From an uncultured Clostridium sp. (GTDB lineage Bacteria > Bacillota > Clostridia > TANB77 > CAG-508): a DNA stretch of 5,587 nt. The translations under genes were made by a program, and so were the position numbers. The stretch covers positions 1 to 5,587 of the forward strand of contig USOM01000074.1 of assembly GCA_900556345.1 (NCBI GenBank), written 5' to 3'. Below are positions 5,355-5,587 of the stretch, one piece after another (position 1 is the stretch's first letter; the number at the start of each line of letters is the position of its first letter). The notes below the pieces were generated by a model. That model was not told the origin of the DNA, made no database searches, and saw nothing but the letters and a program-made list of their open reading frames with translations.

Positions 5355-5534
5355 ATGGACAAATTAAAAATAGAAAAAAATTCAAAAACTAATGATAGTG
5401 TTACACGTACTATAAGAATAAGTGGTCGTACATTTGATAAAATTAATGAATTGGCAACAGAAAATGAAATAAGTTTTAACTGTGTGGTTAATCAAATAAT
5501 AGAATTTGGATTACATAATTTAGATGAAAAATAA
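5355..5534 (+). CDS. Ribbon-helix-helix (Arc/MetJ-type) DNA-binding protein
   Basis: 59 residues from ATG 5355 to TAA 5532-5534, with AAGGAAG about 7 nt upstream. After a basic N-terminal arm (MDKLKIEKNSKTNDS) comes a beta strand, VTRTIRISG (16-24). Next are helix 1, FDKINELATENE (27-38), a short turn (ISFN) and helix 2, VVNQIIEFGLHNL (44-56). This strand-helix-helix plan, with alternating Thr/Arg/Arg side chains on the strand, is typical of RHH repressors, which dimerise and insert the strand pair into the major groove. Length fits the family. No toxin gene follows before the window ends, so an antitoxin role cannot be judged; the partner could lie beyond the edge. The Asn at the turn and the hydrophobic helix faces agree with the fold. 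Target is unknown; the palindrome at 5312-5323 is a candidate operator. Confidence 0.85.
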   Translation: MDKLKIEKNSKTNDSVTRTIRISGRTFDKINELATENEISFNCVVNQIIEFGLHNLDEK

Positions 5535-5540
5535 TTTTTT

Positions 5541-5587
5541 TGAAATGGGGACGGTTCCTTTTTGAAAAAGGAACCGTCCCCATTTCA
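5541..5587. repeat. 47-bp perfect palindrome at window end (REP/MITE-like, possible terminator)
   Basis: Arms 5541-5563 and 5565-5587 are exact reverse complements, 23 bp each, around a single G at 5564. Each arm has the GC-rich core GGGGACGGTTCC or its complement. It begins 6 nt after the RHH stop codon, behind a T-run (5535-5541). In RNA it would fold into a very stable hairpin, so it could end transcription, although the U-tract that should follow lies outside the window. GGGACGGTTCC-type palindromes are, from general memory, dispersed repeats in clostridial genomes, sometimes linked with REP-associated Y1 transposases; no transposase is present here. Confidence 0.85.

Overview
The window is strongly AT-rich. 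It has Gram-positive-style signals: AAGGAGG/GGAGG ribosome binding sites, sigma-A-like promoters with 17-bp spacers, and hairpin-plus-U-tract terminators. The MurD sequence and a clostridial-type prepilin-like leader point to a low-GC Firmicute, most likely a Clostridia lineage, possibly an uncultured gut one. That assignment is inference; there is no rRNA or tRNA in the window. The sequence ends exactly at the end of a perfect palindrome, which would fit a contig breaking at a repeat.

Layout, left to right. 1-198 (-): 5' part of an unrecognised small gene that runs off the window. 434-475: terminator. 493-1675 (-): a prepilin-like leader joined to an FGE/SUMF1-like (C-type-lectin-like fold) domain; one extra base at 1594 breaks the gene. 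1676-2121: promoter, direct repeats and a terminator. 2132-2734 (-): a Tyr/Asn-rich protein of unknown function whose Pro-rich tail is also shifted out of frame by one extra base, at 2206. 2760-2846: two hairpins. 2853-4253 (-): complete murD, with a TTG start and its own promoter. 4413-4487 (+): a 24-residue Asn/Lys-rich peptide gene, divergent from murD. 4489-4589: three copies of a 33-bp tandem repeat. 4590-4624: terminator. 4637-5134 (-): a membrane-anchored protein of unknown function. 5355-5534 (+): a ribbon-helix-helix regulator with a palindrome in its putative promoter. 5541-5587: a 47-bp perfect palindrome, related in sequence to the 33-bp repeat.

Most genes look like single-gene transcription units with their own promoter and/or terminator, so there is no obvious multi-gene pathway. 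murD is the only gene with a firm biochemical role (peptidoglycan precursor synthesis). The most interesting points are two one-base insertions in the same local context (CCTG read as CCGTG on the + strand), the leader/FGE-fold fusion with a Tyr/Asn-rich C-terminus resembling variable lectin-fold proteins, and a repeat family placed directly after the stop codons of two small + strand genes. I saw no complete new defence or mobile system.
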